This document shows, piece after piece, positions 19,467 to 28,975 of a stretch of 64,000 nucleotides of DNA (position 1 is its first letter; every line of letters starts with the position of its first letter). The stretch is taken from positions 62,001-126,000 of the forward strand of contig BSQZ01000012.1 in the NCBI GenBank assembly GCA_033239005.1, read 5' to 3'. The notes under the pieces were generated by a model. That model saw only the letters and a list, made by a program, of their open reading frames with translations. It was not told the DNA's origin and made no database searches. The stretch comes from Lamellibrachia satsuma. Its lineage: Eukaryota; Annelida; Polychaeta; Sabellida; Siboglinidae. The position numbers and the translations under genes were made by a program.

Positions 19467-22400
19467 ATGTTTGTCATTGTAGACGGCAACATGAAACGTC
19501 ATCTATGTCGTCATTGCGGTCTCGCAGTCGATACGTATGGAGAGCTAAAACGTCACGTAGAGAGTCATTCGATACCGTCTGAGCATTCTTATTCGATAGC
19601 ACCAACTAGCAACCTAGAGAATCATTCGACACCATCTGAGCATTCTTATTCAATAGCACCACATAGCAATCTAGAGAATTATTCGACACCGTCTGAGCAT
19701 TCTTATTCGATAGCACCACCTAGCGACCTCGCAAAGAAAAATAAATACTTGTGTAAATGCTATGAGACGTTCGTAAGATGGAACGATCTACAGCGTCACG
19801 TAAGAACAACATGTCGTCTTACCACCGCATACATGTGTACGAAATGCGGAAAGAATTTCAAGAGATACAACAATCTACAGCGTCACGTAAAAACAACATG
19901 TCGTCTTACCGTATACACGTGTACGAAATGCAGAAAGAATTGCAAGACACACAACAACCTGATCAGACACAACCTGTCCAAACGCAAACCACCACCACCA
20001 CCACCGAAGAGATCAAACGCAGAAGACACCACATGATGGCCATTCTGATATCGATGAGTGACGCCGCGTACGACAGCATCAAAGACTCGTACGAGAGCGT
20101 GTTGGATCAACTCGCAGGAGCAATGACGCGATGGGACGACCAAGAGGAGACTACACGTGCAGCCAACGACAAGAAGAAGAAATCTCGACGTACAAAAAAT
20201 CCATACAAAAAGCTGATGGGACAACTGTATGGATGGATGCGTCAGTTACCCGTCGTCGGTTTAAATTCGGGTCATTACGATCTCAATGCCATCAAACAGT
20301 TCCTCGTACCTTACTTTCGGTCCACTGCAAAGGAACAAGAAGAGAGGAAACGAGAGGAAGAAGAAGAAGAAGAAGAGAACGAGGGTGTCCGTTCGTTTTT
20401 CGTCATCAAGCGCAACAACATTTTCATGTGTCTTTCGACACAGCTTAAATTCCTAGACATGACCAACTACACAGCCCCTGGGTTCAGTTACGACAAGTAT
20501 CTGAAAGCGTACGGATGCGAGGTGACGAAAGGTCATTTCCCGTACGAGTACATGGACCGACTGGAGAAGCTCGACGATACCGCTCTTCCGTCCAAAAGAG
20601 GCCTTCTTCAGTCGTCTGAAGAACGAAGGTATTTCCGACGAGGATTACGCCAGTTGTCAGGAGGCATGGTGCGACAATGACATGACGATGTTGCGAGATT
20701 TTCTCGTCTGGTACAACAACAGGGACGTGGTTCCCTTTCTGCAGGCCATCGACAGACAGTTTGACTTCTATCAACAGCGAGGGATAGACATGTTCAAGCA
20801 AGGCATCAGCGTACCTGGTTTGACCCTGTTGTACTTGTTCAACGACCTTCCGGAGAAGACCTACTTTACCATCTTCAACGAGAAGAACAAAGATCTGCAC
20901 GACCTCGTCAAAGATAACATTTGCGGTGGTCCGTCGATCATATTTCAACGCTACCACGAGAAAGGGATCACCACGCTACGTCTGAACGAGTACGGAAAGG
21001 CTGCCCGTCCGTGTCGATCGATCGTCGGATACGACGCGAACTCGCTGTATCTGTGGTCGCTCATGCAAGACATGCCTATGGGATGGTACACGTGACAGCG
21101 GGTTGAGAAGGACTTCCGTCCCGAATCGGCGCAGCTGTACGGACAGATGGCCGCGGAATGGCTGACGTGGGAATCCGAACGCACGGGACTTTCCATACGA
21201 CATCAGATCAAAGGACGAGAGAAACGGATAGGCAAGCAACGGGTGGATGGATGTTGCAGCGAGACGAAGACGGCTTACCAGTTCCACGGGTGTTTCTTTC
21301 ACGGTTGCCCGTGTACTCGAGAAGAGGTCAATTCCGTCAACGGGAAATCCATGAACGAACTGCTCGATAAGACCCGAAAGACCACCGCCTACCTACATCA
21401 CTTCGTCAAGGTCGTCGAGCTGTGGGAATGCGAGTGGAAAGAGATGAGACGAGATCCAATCGTAAAACGGTGTTTGGACGCTGCATTTCCCCGACGTCGA
21501 CGTCACGTGAGCTGGACGATGACGACGCAACAGATCCTGAACGGGGTGCGCGCTGGAACCGTGTTCGGCATGATCGAGTGGGACATTCGCTTGCCAGAAG
21601 AACTGCGCGAGTACTTTGCCGAGATGCAGTCCGTGTTCAAGAACATCCGTCTGATGCGCGAGGATCTCGGTCCATTCATGCGTCGATACGCCGAAGCGCA
21701 CAACATCATGACGACTCCGAGGCGCATGCTCGTGGGCAGTTGTTACGGCGATAAGATATTGCTCGCCACGCCTCTGTTGCGATGGTATCTGGACCACGGT
21801 CTCGAGGTGTTACACGTTTACCAGGTCATCGAGTACGATCCGAATCCGTGTTTCCGACAGTTCGGTGATGCCCTGTCCAAGGCCCGACGCGAGGGAGACA
21901 TCCACAGAGACATGACCATCATCGCGGATACCATGAAGTTGCTGGGGAACTCGGGCTACGGAAAGACCATCACCAACGTGGACCGACATCGTGACGTCAA
22001 CTATTGCACGGAGAAGACGGCATCGCGTCTGATCAACAATAAACGGTTCCGACAACTCGACATCGTCGTCGACGACGCGTACGAGATAGAGATGAGCAAG
22101 AGAACCGTCACGTACACACTACCCGTACACGTGGGATTCTTCGTTCTGCAATACGCCAAGATGCGCATGTTGCAGTTCTATTACGACTTCATCGACAGAT
22201 ACGTGGAACGACCTTTGTTCCAATACTGTGAGATGGATACGGACAGTGCCTATTTTGCCTTGACCGGAGAGTCCATCGATGACCTCGTGACCCCAGCACT
22301 GCGAGATCATTATTTCCGTCATCGTTCTGAATGTTGCGACAAACATCGAAACGAGTATGTGCGCTGTCGACTCGCCGGTCGACCTTGGGTCGGAGACGAG

Positions 22401-22748
22401 GCGTGCTGTAAGGCACGCATAGCGTATGACAAGAGGACACCGGGTCTGTTCAAGGTAGAGTGGTCGGGCGAAGGATTCGTGGGGTTGTGTAGCAAGACGT
22501 ACTATTGTTTCGGGGCCACCGACAAGTACAGTACAAAATGTCTGAGCAAACGTCACAACGTCATCGACAAGGAGACGTTCCTGAATGTGCTCACCAACCG
22601 TCAGAGCGGAAGTGGAAAGAACCTTGGATTCCGAGTGCATAAATCGACCGTGCTGACGTACGTGCAGGAACGAGCGGCTCTCACCTACTTCTACGCCAAA
22701 CGCGTGGTACACGAGGACGGACTGAGTACGGGTCCGACGGACGTGTAG
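19467..22748 (+). pseudogene. polB: Zinc-finger plus family B DNA polymerase (Polinton PolB), broken
   Basis: This is the viral replicative polymerase of the protein-primed type. The N-terminal part (19467-20036) has C2H2/C2HC-like fingers near residues 14-34, 95-116, 124-145 and 152-168. Between the first two fingers is a threefold 17-residue repeat starting PSEHSYSIAP. An exonuclease-like block NSGHYDLN lies near 20262. Polymerase motif A (YDANSLYLW) is near 21028, motif B (KLLGNSGYG) near 21930 and motif C (DTDS) at 22236-22247. The frame changes near 20000-20036 and in a short A-run near 20592, and a TGA interrupts it at 21093-21095. From 21096 to 22748 it is open. Full length would be about 1,090 residues, near the usual size. 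Confidence in identity is high; the gene is not intact. Confidence 0.9.
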
Positions 22749-22786
22749 ATAAAGACGCTGCATGCGGTTGTTTGTCATAATCGATC

Positions 22787-23812
22787 ATGGACACGCGACG
22801 GAAACGTCCCTTCACGTGCATCGTCGCCGGACCGACGGGATGCGGCAAGAGCACGTTCGTGACGCGTCTGTTACGTCACGCCTCTGCGATGATTGATCCA
22901 CCTCCCGAGAAGATCAAGTGGTGTTACGGAGAATGGCAAGAGGCTTACGCAACGACGGACTTGACTCACGTGCGATTCGAGGAAGGGTTATCGACGGTTG
23001 ACATGTTCGAAGCGACAACGAGGAACTTCATTGTCATAGACTATCTCATGACGGAAACGGATGAGCGGGTAACGACCTTGTTCACTAAAAAAAGTCACCA
23101 CAGAAACACGTCCGTGCTGAATCTCGTACAGAACCTTTTCCCTAAAAACAAAGAGAGTCGCACCATCAATCTTAACACTCACTACATGGTGTTGTTCAAG
23201 AATCCGCGCGATGCAACGCAGATGTCGCACCTGGCTCGTCAGATGTATCCGAGACGCACGAAATTTGCGCTAGACGCTTCTAAAGACGCCACGACAGTGC
23301 CGTACGGTTATCTATTGATCGATCTCAAACAGGACACTCCCGAGGACATGCGTCTGCGCGCGTGTATCTTTCCCGACGACGACGTACAGTACGTGTACCT
23401 ACATAAAAGGACGGAACGTGTGAGTCGTCTCTTCATTCGCACCATGTCTGAGCTGGTGAAGAGACACATTGCGTGCATACAGACTCTGAACAAGTACAAG
23501 AACGCCAAAATAAGAAAGACCATCATCGCCAACACCAACGCCGATCTGCTGTGTGCACTGGCCGAGTGTGCCTACAACATACTAAAGAAGAACGTTCCGT
23601 TGACCGATTCACAGAGGCATCGTTTGAGTAAATACAAGACGACCTTACGTAAGTTGTCTCTGAAACGAACGTCGACTGCCGAAAGAAGAAGACTCTTGTC
23701 ACGACCGCAAGTCGGCAAGGGTCAGAGCGGAGGTTTCCTATCGGCCTTCCTAGCACTGTTAGTGAGTTTGACCTTTCTACCCTTGCTTCGCGAAGCGCTG
23801 CTCAACAAGTAG
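22787..23812 (+). CDS. Packaging ATPase (FtsK/HerA type), fused to small basic GGF-tail protein
   Basis: The ATP-driven motor that fills the capsid with DNA. ATG at 22787, 38 bp after PolB. Walker A is GPTGCGKST (residues 15-23). Walker B is IVIDYLM (82-88), with the first Asp kept but the next acidic residue replaced by Tyr. A NTHYMVLFKNPRD segment near residue 125-140 is typical of the family. The ATPase part ends near residue 215. From Met220 (23444) the frame continues without a stop into a separate-looking basic helical segment of about 120 residues that ends GQSGGFLSAFLALLVSLTFL, a hydrophobic tail after a Gly-Gly site. In related elements I expect this tail to be its own gene, so this is either a fusion through a lost stop or internal initiation. 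The frame is intact. Confidence 0.85.
   Translation: MDTRRKRPFTCIVAGPTGCGKSTFVTRLLRHASAMIDPPPEKIKWCYGEWQEAYATTDLTHVRFEEGLSTVDMFEATTRNFIVIDYLMTETDERVTTLFTKKSHHRNTSVLNLVQNLFPKNKESRTINLNTHYMVLFKNPRDATQMSHLARQMYPRRTKFALDASKDATTVPYGYLLIDLKQDTPEDMRLRACIFPDDDVQYVYLHKRTERVSRLFIRTMSELVKRHIACIQTLNKYKNAKIRKTIIANTNADLLCALAECAYNILKKNVPLTDSQRHRLSKYKTTLRKLSLKRTSTAERRRLLSRPQVGKGQSGGFLSAFLALLVSLTFLPLLREALLNK
23444..23812 (+). CDS. Small basic protein with C-terminal hydrophobic GGF segment (in frame with ATPase)
   Basis: A second methionine in the ATPase frame starts a 122-residue segment. It is Lys/Arg-rich and helical (about residues 1-90), then has a Gly-rich hinge GKGQSGGF and a hydrophobic tail of about 15 residues. 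The hinge resembles adenovirus-type protease cleavage sites (xxGGx), and a virus protease of that type is encoded downstream. By analogy with adenovirus pVI/pX-like proteins it could be a membrane-active or core protein. That role is inference. No promoter or start context separates it from the ATPase. Confidence 0.5.
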   Translation: MSELVKRHIACIQTLNKYKNAKIRKTIIANTNADLLCALAECAYNILKKNVPLTDSQRHRLSKYKTTLRKLSLKRTSTAERRRLLSRPQVGKGQSGGFLSAFLALLVSLTFLPLLREALLNK

Positions 23813-23816
23813 ACAA

Positions 23817-24098
23817 ATGGAACACGCACGCAAGATGGCCTTGTTGGATCCGCGGCTGCTGGATACGCTTCGTTCGCCACCTCCGCCAACGGACACCGTA
23901 GGTAAGAAGGTGCAAGCCCTCGATGACGAGATGAAGGCCATCCTCGATAGAAAGGACCTCGACGACGGAACCAAGGTCACGCTGTATAATCAGGTGTTGC
24001 AGCGGTACAACGTCCTGGTCGATAAACGCGTCAAGGAACCGGTACGCGTGATCGCGGTATGGAAGGAAGTGGGGACGGAACCTGAAAAAAACTTCTAG
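23817..24098 (+). CDS. Conserved Polinton small protein, part 1
   Basis: ATG at 23817, 4 bp after the ATPase stop. This 93-residue protein has a proline run (SPPPPTD) and a helical stretch ending in DKRVKEP (KVTLYNQVLQRYNVLVDKR). It stops at TAG 24096-24098, after a run of seven A at about 24084-24090. The next frame (24100) lies one base further and looks like its continuation. I recognise the pair as a recurrent companion of the integrase in these elements but know no function. It may be one gene of about 230 residues split by a slip in the A-run, or two genes. Confidence 0.55.
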   Translation: MEHARKMALLDPRLLDTLRSPPPPTDTVGKKVQALDDEMKAILDRKDLDDGTKVTLYNQVLQRYNVLVDKRVKEPVRVIAVWKEVGTEPEKNF

Positions 24099-24099
24099 T

Positions 24100-24519
24100 A
24101 TGGAAGCCGACGTGGTGAACACCGTTCCCAAGAGCCTGCAGGCTAAAGCCAGACGTTTGATGGAACATCTCAAAAGAAACGTCGCGTGGAGCGATCGTGG
24201 CGAACTCATACACGAGGGTGTTCCGGTTGCCGGAAGTAACGTGATGGATCTCGTTCACGATCTGTTGCGTAAGAGGAAGACCGTCGATCCAACGGGTTAG
24301 CAGTCGTTCGCACGACAACTCCGCGTCATCAACATACCCATGGAGTTGGTCGGTAACGCTACCAGGAAAGCCTACATACAACAGACAGCGACTCCCGCCG
24401 CTGCTACACCACGACGACAACGACAACAACGATCGTCAAGCTGGTCACCTCTCGAACGTCAAATGGAACATTCCCTACCTACACCACCACCTGAATTGAT
24501 GAGTTGGGCCAACTTATAA
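24100..24519 (+). pseudogene. Conserved Polinton small protein, part 2, with in-frame stop
   Basis: From ATG 24100 the frame carries a helical Lys/Arg-rich start (SLQAKARRLMEHLKRN), a GELIHEGVPVAGSNVMDLVHD block and RKRKTVDP. It is then cut by TAG at 24298-24300. Reading on in the same frame gives FARQL and NIPMELVG, a Gln/Arg-rich stretch, and PPPELMSW before a natural stop near 24518-24520. The matching sense on both sides of the stop indicates a single nonsense mutation. Function unknown; its position just before integrase is typical. Confidence 0.55.
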
Positions 24520-25376
24520 GAAGGTTATATCGTAGTCGTAATGCATTCATGTTGTCGAATTCACAGGACGAGTATCTTTCCGTCGTCGCTTCGATATCGC
24601 TTAGTGGACTTACCTTGCTTGGTGACGTTGCAGCCGGAATTCTTATACAACGGTTGTTATTGGTCGCGGCGCTGCGAATCGCGTTCGCGAACGACCGGCC
24701 GCACACGTTGCAGACGGATCGAGGAATGGAATTTCTGAATAATTCCGTTCAGGTTCTCTTAAGGAAACGCGGCGTCCAGCACTTCTCCACGCACAACGCG
24801 GAGGCGAAGGCGAGCATCGTGGAACGATTCAACAAAACGTTGAAGACTCGCATGTGGCGCTACTTCACGAAATGCCAGACGTGGCGTTACATCGACGTCC
24901 TTCCCGACCTGGTGCGAACGTACAACGACACCCGTCACAGCAGCATCGGTATGGCTCCGTCGCAGGTCAATGCAAAGAATCAAGAAATGGTGTGGCAACG
25001 TCTGTACGGACACGACGGTAAGGGTGTACCCAAGTTGAACGTGTCGGATCGCGTGCGCATCAGCAAGTACAAAGGCACGTTCGAAAAGGGCTACGAGACG
25101 AACTGGAGCGAAGAGGTGTTCACCGTACACGAAGTTCATCCCTCCGAGCCGCCCCTGTACCGCCTGCGGGACGATCTCGGCGACGTGCTGGACGGCACCA
25201 TCTACGAACTGGAGCTGCAGAAAGTGTCGGTACCGGTCGATAAAGTGTACCGCATCGAATCAGTACTGCAGCGTCGTAAGGTTGGCGGACGAACGGAGGT
25301 GTTGGTGAAATGGTTCGGACATCCGTCCACATTAAACAGCTGGATCGATGCCAAGGCGATCATCTATAAAAACTAG
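24504..25376 (+). pseudogene. Retroviral-type integrase with chromodomain, N-terminus degraded
   Basis: Polinton integrase (rve family, DDE) inserts the element into host DNA. From about 24685 the frame shows LQTDRGMEF (second catalytic Asp), VERFNKTLKTRMWRYF (catalytic Glu), and the WYNDTRHSS-like LVRTYNDTRHSSIGMAPSQV block. An SH3-like DRVRISKYKGTFEKGY segment follows. The C-terminal chromodomain (about residues 245-290) has VYRIESVL, VLVKWFGHPSTLNSWI. The first 60 codons do not look like integrase. A piece resembling the first catalytic region (LVDLP) appears near 24604 in another frame, so the zinc-binding N-terminus and first Asp appear to be lost by deletions and frameshifts. The stop is TAG at 25374-25376. 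Confidence 0.85.
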
Positions 25377-25400
25377 CAGCGCGTAAGTCGGGTCGTCATT

Positions 25401-25673
25401 ATGTCACAAGACACGACACCGCAGACCGTCATAGAGGATTGTACCGACGCGTCGAACGACAACCACAGTACTCCTTCGCATCTGTTTGGCACCGAGGGTC
25501 CCAAAGAGGTGATAGTGTTTCTGTGTCAGGTCGTCATCTTGCACACGGTCATCGTGATAAGCATCTACAACCTGACTGTAGGTCACGGCGATTCTAACAG
25601 GTGGACGGCACTGTTTAGTAGTTCGTTGGGTTACCTACTGCCCAATCCCACGTTGAGACGCAATGGCGACTGA
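25401..25673 (+). CDS. Small single-pass membrane protein
   Basis: This 90-residue frame from ATG 25401 has a polar acidic start (about 35 residues), a hydrophobic segment VIVFLCQVVILHTVIVISIY and a short end with SSSLGYLLPNP. Its last 11 bases overlap the start of the next gene, which supports translation of both. I expect a virion or host-membrane protein but cannot name its role. Confidence 0.6.
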   Translation: MSQDTTPQTVIEDCTDASNDNHSTPSHLFGTEGPKEVIVFLCQVVILHTVIVISIYNLTVGHGDSNRWTALFSSSLGYLLPNPTLRRNGD

Positions 25674-26453
25674 ATTCTACATGACGCTGCCTAGCAACGC
25701 TTCTATGAAGACGCACCTCGACAACACCTTGACCCATTACATCACGGACTTGCCTCAGCGTATCAATCTGACCGGCGAGTATGAGTGTGGGTTGGCGGAG
25801 TTCCAGTATCCGCACACTTGGTACAACGTCACAGAGAACGATGTCTGGTTATTCCTCAACGCGTTCTATGCTCCGGACACGTCCCAACGTGCGAAGTTGT
25901 CGTGTGGGTATTACGACGATCCGTTAACATTGATGTATCACGTCAACAAAGGACTGCACAACCTGTGGACGGCGAAGACACGGGCTCGATTAACCTATAG
26001 CCCCGTCACTCAAAAAATGACGTTACACATGACAGAGAACACCCTGTTCACCATACCGAACCACAGCGCGACGGCTTCCATGCTAGGATTCCGTAGACCC
26101 GTAGCCAGCGAACCGAAGGCGATCTTCGTCACCGGCTCCAACTCCTCGTACCCCTTCCAGATCGAGGCTGACGATGTGGTGAACATGACGCATGGATTCG
26201 ACACCCTATACGTCTACACGGACATCGTGGAGTTTCGTATAGTGGGCGACACTCTCGCGCCGCTGTTGCGAGCCGTTCCGATTAGCGGACTTCACGGTGA
26301 CAGGGTGTCCGATCGTTCCACTAACATTCACTACGTACCTCTGTTATGCTCGAGGTGGATATAAGAGACGACATGGGTCGACGCGTGCCATTCGAATACG
26401 GTAGAGTAACGGTGACGCTTCATTTTCGTCGACGCAAGACCGGACTGTTCTGA
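25663..26453 (+). pseudogene. Probable minor capsid (penton-like) protein, frameshifted
   Basis: ATG at 25663. The 233-codon frame begins EFYMTLPSNASM and continues with LAEFQYPHTWYN. It is rich in predicted beta-strand and fits a jelly-roll minor capsid protein of Polintons by size (about 260 residues) and by place, between integrase and major capsid. The frame ends early at TAA 26362-26364. In the next frame, from about 26349, sense resumes (EVDIRDDMG, PFEYGRVTVTLHF) to TGA 26451-26453, so there is a one- or two-base indel near 26335-26350. The final TGA overlaps the next ATG (TGATG). The capsid role is inferred from position and motif memory, not proven. Confidence 0.6.
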
Positions 26454-26847
26454 TGAATTACAACGATTATTACGCGCGACAGGCTGGCGGTGCGCTGCCC
26501 TACTTCGCCGGTGCACAATACCAGCGAGGTCACGGACTGGGCAGTCTGTTCGGCGTCTGTTGCGCAGCGCCATGGCGCTCATCAAGAGAGGTGCCGTGGC
26601 TTTGGGTAAAGGCGCGTTGAGGACCAGCGTTCGTATAGCCGGCGACGTCTTATCAGGCCAGAACATAAAAACGGCTGCCAAACGACGCGTCACCGACGCC
26701 GTGCTGAGCGGTCTTCGAGCTCCACCCGGAAAACGTATAAAACATACGTCCGTAAAGGCGACTATCACTGCAGTAAAGAGACGACGCAAGAGAAAGACGT
26801 CCAAGAAAATAGAGGCCGACATATTCGACAATGGCTTTCGTACATAG
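26453..26847 (+). pseudogene. Basic core/membrane-active-like protein, frameshifted
   Basis: ATG at 26453 overlaps the previous stop. The start has a Gly/Tyr-rich N-terminus with QRGHGLGSLFG, a motif reminiscent of adenovirus pVI/pX-like proteins that are cut by the virus protease. Near 26550-26562 the frame changes, and the continuation is amphipathic (MALIKRGAVALGKGALRT). It then becomes strongly basic (KRRVTDAV, VKRRRKRKTSKK). Its last 17 bases overlap the major capsid start. I infer a DNA-condensing or membrane-lytic virion protein. One small indel breaks it. Confidence 0.55.
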
Positions 26848-28144
26848 ACAGTCGTGCGAGGGAGTCAAGACCGAGCTGGATATCTTTACGTTACCTCCCA
26901 CTCAGAACTGCATCAGCGACAGTCACGTGGTGGAACATCAACCCACGGCCTCTCTGGACTCTGGAGGACCAATAGAATTCCTCATCCCAGGATCGGGAGA
27001 CAATTACCTGGATCTCGCCAACACGATGCTACACGTGCAGGCGAAGATAACACGAGCCGACGGACACGTTCTCGACGCGGACGAAGCCGTGGGACCGTTG
27101 AACAACTTGCTGCATTCGCTGTACAGCCAGGTCGACCTCTACCTGAACGGCACGCTCGTGACCTCTTCGTCCAACACGTACGCGTATCGAGTCTACATAG
27201 AGACACTGCTGAGTTACCGACCCGAAGCCAAGTCGACGCTGCTAACGAATCAGCTGTGGTGCAAGGACACGGCTAATCGCATGAAAGCTATCGAGCTAGC
27301 CACCGGACCCGCTCCTAACCACGGGTTCGTGACTCGACGAAAATACATAACCAGGAGTCGCGTGGTCGACATGATGGGTCGTCTCCACTTTAATATGTTT
27401 ATGCAAGATAAATTCCTGATCAACGGCGTCAACGTCAAGTTACGACTGGTACGCAGCAAGCCCTCGTTTGCGTTGATGGCTCTTGGAAACACGGATTACA
27501 AGATAACCATCGTCAACGCATCCTTGTTCGTCAAGAAGGCCACCCTCAATCCCGCCGTGCAGATAGCCCACGTCAAGGCTCTCGAGTATAACACGGTCAA
27601 GTATCCATTCCGACCGGTCGACGTCAAGGTGTACTCCATTCCTGCGGGAGCTCTGTCGCATACGCACGAAAACCTGTTCCTCGGCACTCTGCTGAAACGT
27701 CTCGTACTGTGCAGCATCGACAACGACGCCTACAACGGCGCGTACAATAAGAACCCGTTCCACGCCAAGAACAACGCCATAAGCTTCCACTCGGTATACG
27801 TGGACGGACGTCAGATACCCGCCAAACCCTTCCAGCCCAACTTCGCAGAAAACCTCTTCGCCAGGAGCTACGAGAACCTGTTCACCTCGACCGGCAAGAT
27901 CTGGCAGGACGAGGGGAACGGTCTGACTCGCGACGACTACACAGACGGCTACACCTTCTTCTGTTTCGATCTGACACCCGACCAGTGCGAAGGTCCCTGC
28001 TTCCATCTGGTACAAAAGGGCAACATGCGCATAGAATTTCATTTCCGAGAAGCGCTTCGGATCACCGTGAACGTCGTCTCTTACGCCGAATTCGAATCCG
28101 TGCTGGAAATCGACAAGAACCGCAACATCATCTACGACTACTGA
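26831..28144 (+). CDS. Major capsid protein candidate (double jelly-roll, F54H12.2-like family)
   Basis: An intact frame of 437 codons from ATG 26831 to TGA 28142-28144. Early residues carry GPIEFLIPGSGDNYLDL and an NNLLHSLYSQVDLYLNG block. Then comes an alternation of beta-rich and glycine/proline turns, and near the end MRIEFHFREALRITVNVVSY followed by FESVLEID. This pattern is shared by the widespread invertebrate proteins annotated as F54H12.2-like. Those occur in Polinton-type elements and are thought to be DJR capsid proteins. Length is somewhat short for a Polinton hexon. The gene overlaps the previous one and is followed one base later by the protease ATG. It is the largest unbroken virion gene here. 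Confidence 0.75.
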   Translation: MAFVHRQSCEGVKTELDIFTLPPTQNCISDSHVVEHQPTASLDSGGPIEFLIPGSGDNYLDLANTMLHVQAKITRADGHVLDADEAVGPLNNLLHSLYSQVDLYLNGTLVTSSSNTYAYRVYIETLLSYRPEAKSTLLTNQLWCKDTANRMKAIELATGPAPNHGFVTRRKYITRSRVVDMMGRLHFNMFMQDKFLINGVNVKLRLVRSKPSFALMALGNTDYKITIVNASLFVKKATLNPAVQIAHVKALEYNTVKYPFRPVDVKVYSIPAGALSHTHENLFLGTLLKRLVLCSIDNDAYNGAYNKNPFHAKNNAISFHSVYVDGRQIPAKPFQPNFAENLFARSYENLFTSTGKIWQDEGNGLTRDDYTDGYTFFCFDLTPDQCEGPCFHLVQKGNMRIEFHFREALRITVNVVSYAEFESVLEIDKNRNIIYDY

Positions 28145-28145
28145 G

Positions 28146-28631
28146 ATGGATACACTGCAGATCGCCCGTCTACTGGCGATGGATCCGAACACCACGTCCA
28201 TCTTTGGAGGTGTCGTGTCCAAAGATGGACTGCCTAAAAAAATAGACGCTTTGCCGATCGCCTTCGTGTGCAACACCGACAACGGCGACGAACCGGGAGA
28301 ACATTGGATAGCGATGTACCTATCCTCCGACGCGCGCGGCGAATACTTCTGTTCGTACGGTCTGCCGCCTCTTCACGCGGCGTTCCGCGCCTTCTTGAAC
28401 AAACACTGTTCCGAGTGGACTCATAATAGCAAGAGACTTCAGAGTCATATTTGTAACGTTTGCGGACAATATTGCATAACTTATATAATGCTTCGTTGTA
28501 ACGGTTCTTCTATGAGAACTTTCGTAAACGCTTTCCACACTGGTCTGGTCAAAAACGATTGTCGCGTGTTCGATTGGATTAAGCTACTGAAAAAGGGTAT
28601 ACCATACTATCACATATCGTACATAGACTGA
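28146..28631 (+). CDS. Adenain-like cysteine protease, active-site residue changed
   Basis: 161 codons from ATG 28146, one base after the capsid stop. Motifs of the adenovirus-type (C5/Ulp1-like) maturation protease are present: catalytic His in GEHWIAMY (His53), oxyanion Gln in RLQSH (Gln99) and catalytic Cys in NVCGQYC (Cys106). The acidic residue expected between His and Cys, in the YF-x-SYGLPP block, is a cysteine (Cys69), so the triad is incomplete unless another residue serves. In related viruses this enzyme cuts capsid and core precursors. The frame is open to TGA 28629-28631. Confidence 0.8.
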   Translation: MDTLQIARLLAMDPNTTSIFGGVVSKDGLPKKIDALPIAFVCNTDNGDEPGEHWIAMYLSSDARGEYFCSYGLPPLHAAFRAFLNKHCSEWTHNSKRLQSHICNVCGQYCITYIMLRCNGSSMRTFVNAFHTGLVKNDCRVFDWIKLLKKGIPYYHISYID

Positions 28632-28940
28632 GCCTCTGGCGCGGTGGTCGCACCACCCGTAAGCTCGTCCTCGAACCTATGTCGCGGTGGAGACACCCGT
28701 AAGTTCGCGATGGTCAACATTCGCAGGTCGCATAATCATCGTCATCATACCCCTGTTGTATTCATTCGAACACGCTTGTACTGCTGTCAATGTATTACGA
28801 TCGCCTCGCTTGTACCGCTGCCGCTTTGTTTTATTAAAATACGCTTTTGTTCGTTTCCTTACTAGGTTAATGACCCTCCTGTCTGTAAATGACCACTGTA
28901 ACCAGGATAATGACCCTCCTGTCTGTAAATGATAGTCCGT
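28632..28940 (+). other. Non-coding right flank of virus genes
   Basis: After the protease stop the sequence holds GTCGCGGTGG and CACCCGTAAG blocks in duplicate (28640-28705), a TATTAAAATA near 28835 and two copies of a TGACCCTCCTGTCTGTAAATGA block (28870-28932). No gene is supported. Confidence 0.5.
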
Positions 28941-28975
28941 TAGGTGTCCCCGCCCGTCAGTCCGTCAAACTCGCC

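Noticed and set aside
22119..22778. Minus-strand frame of 219 codons in the virus region
   Set aside because: It is the reverse shadow of the PolB C-terminal half, which has clear motifs on +. The same applies to 27440-28282 opposite the capsid gene.
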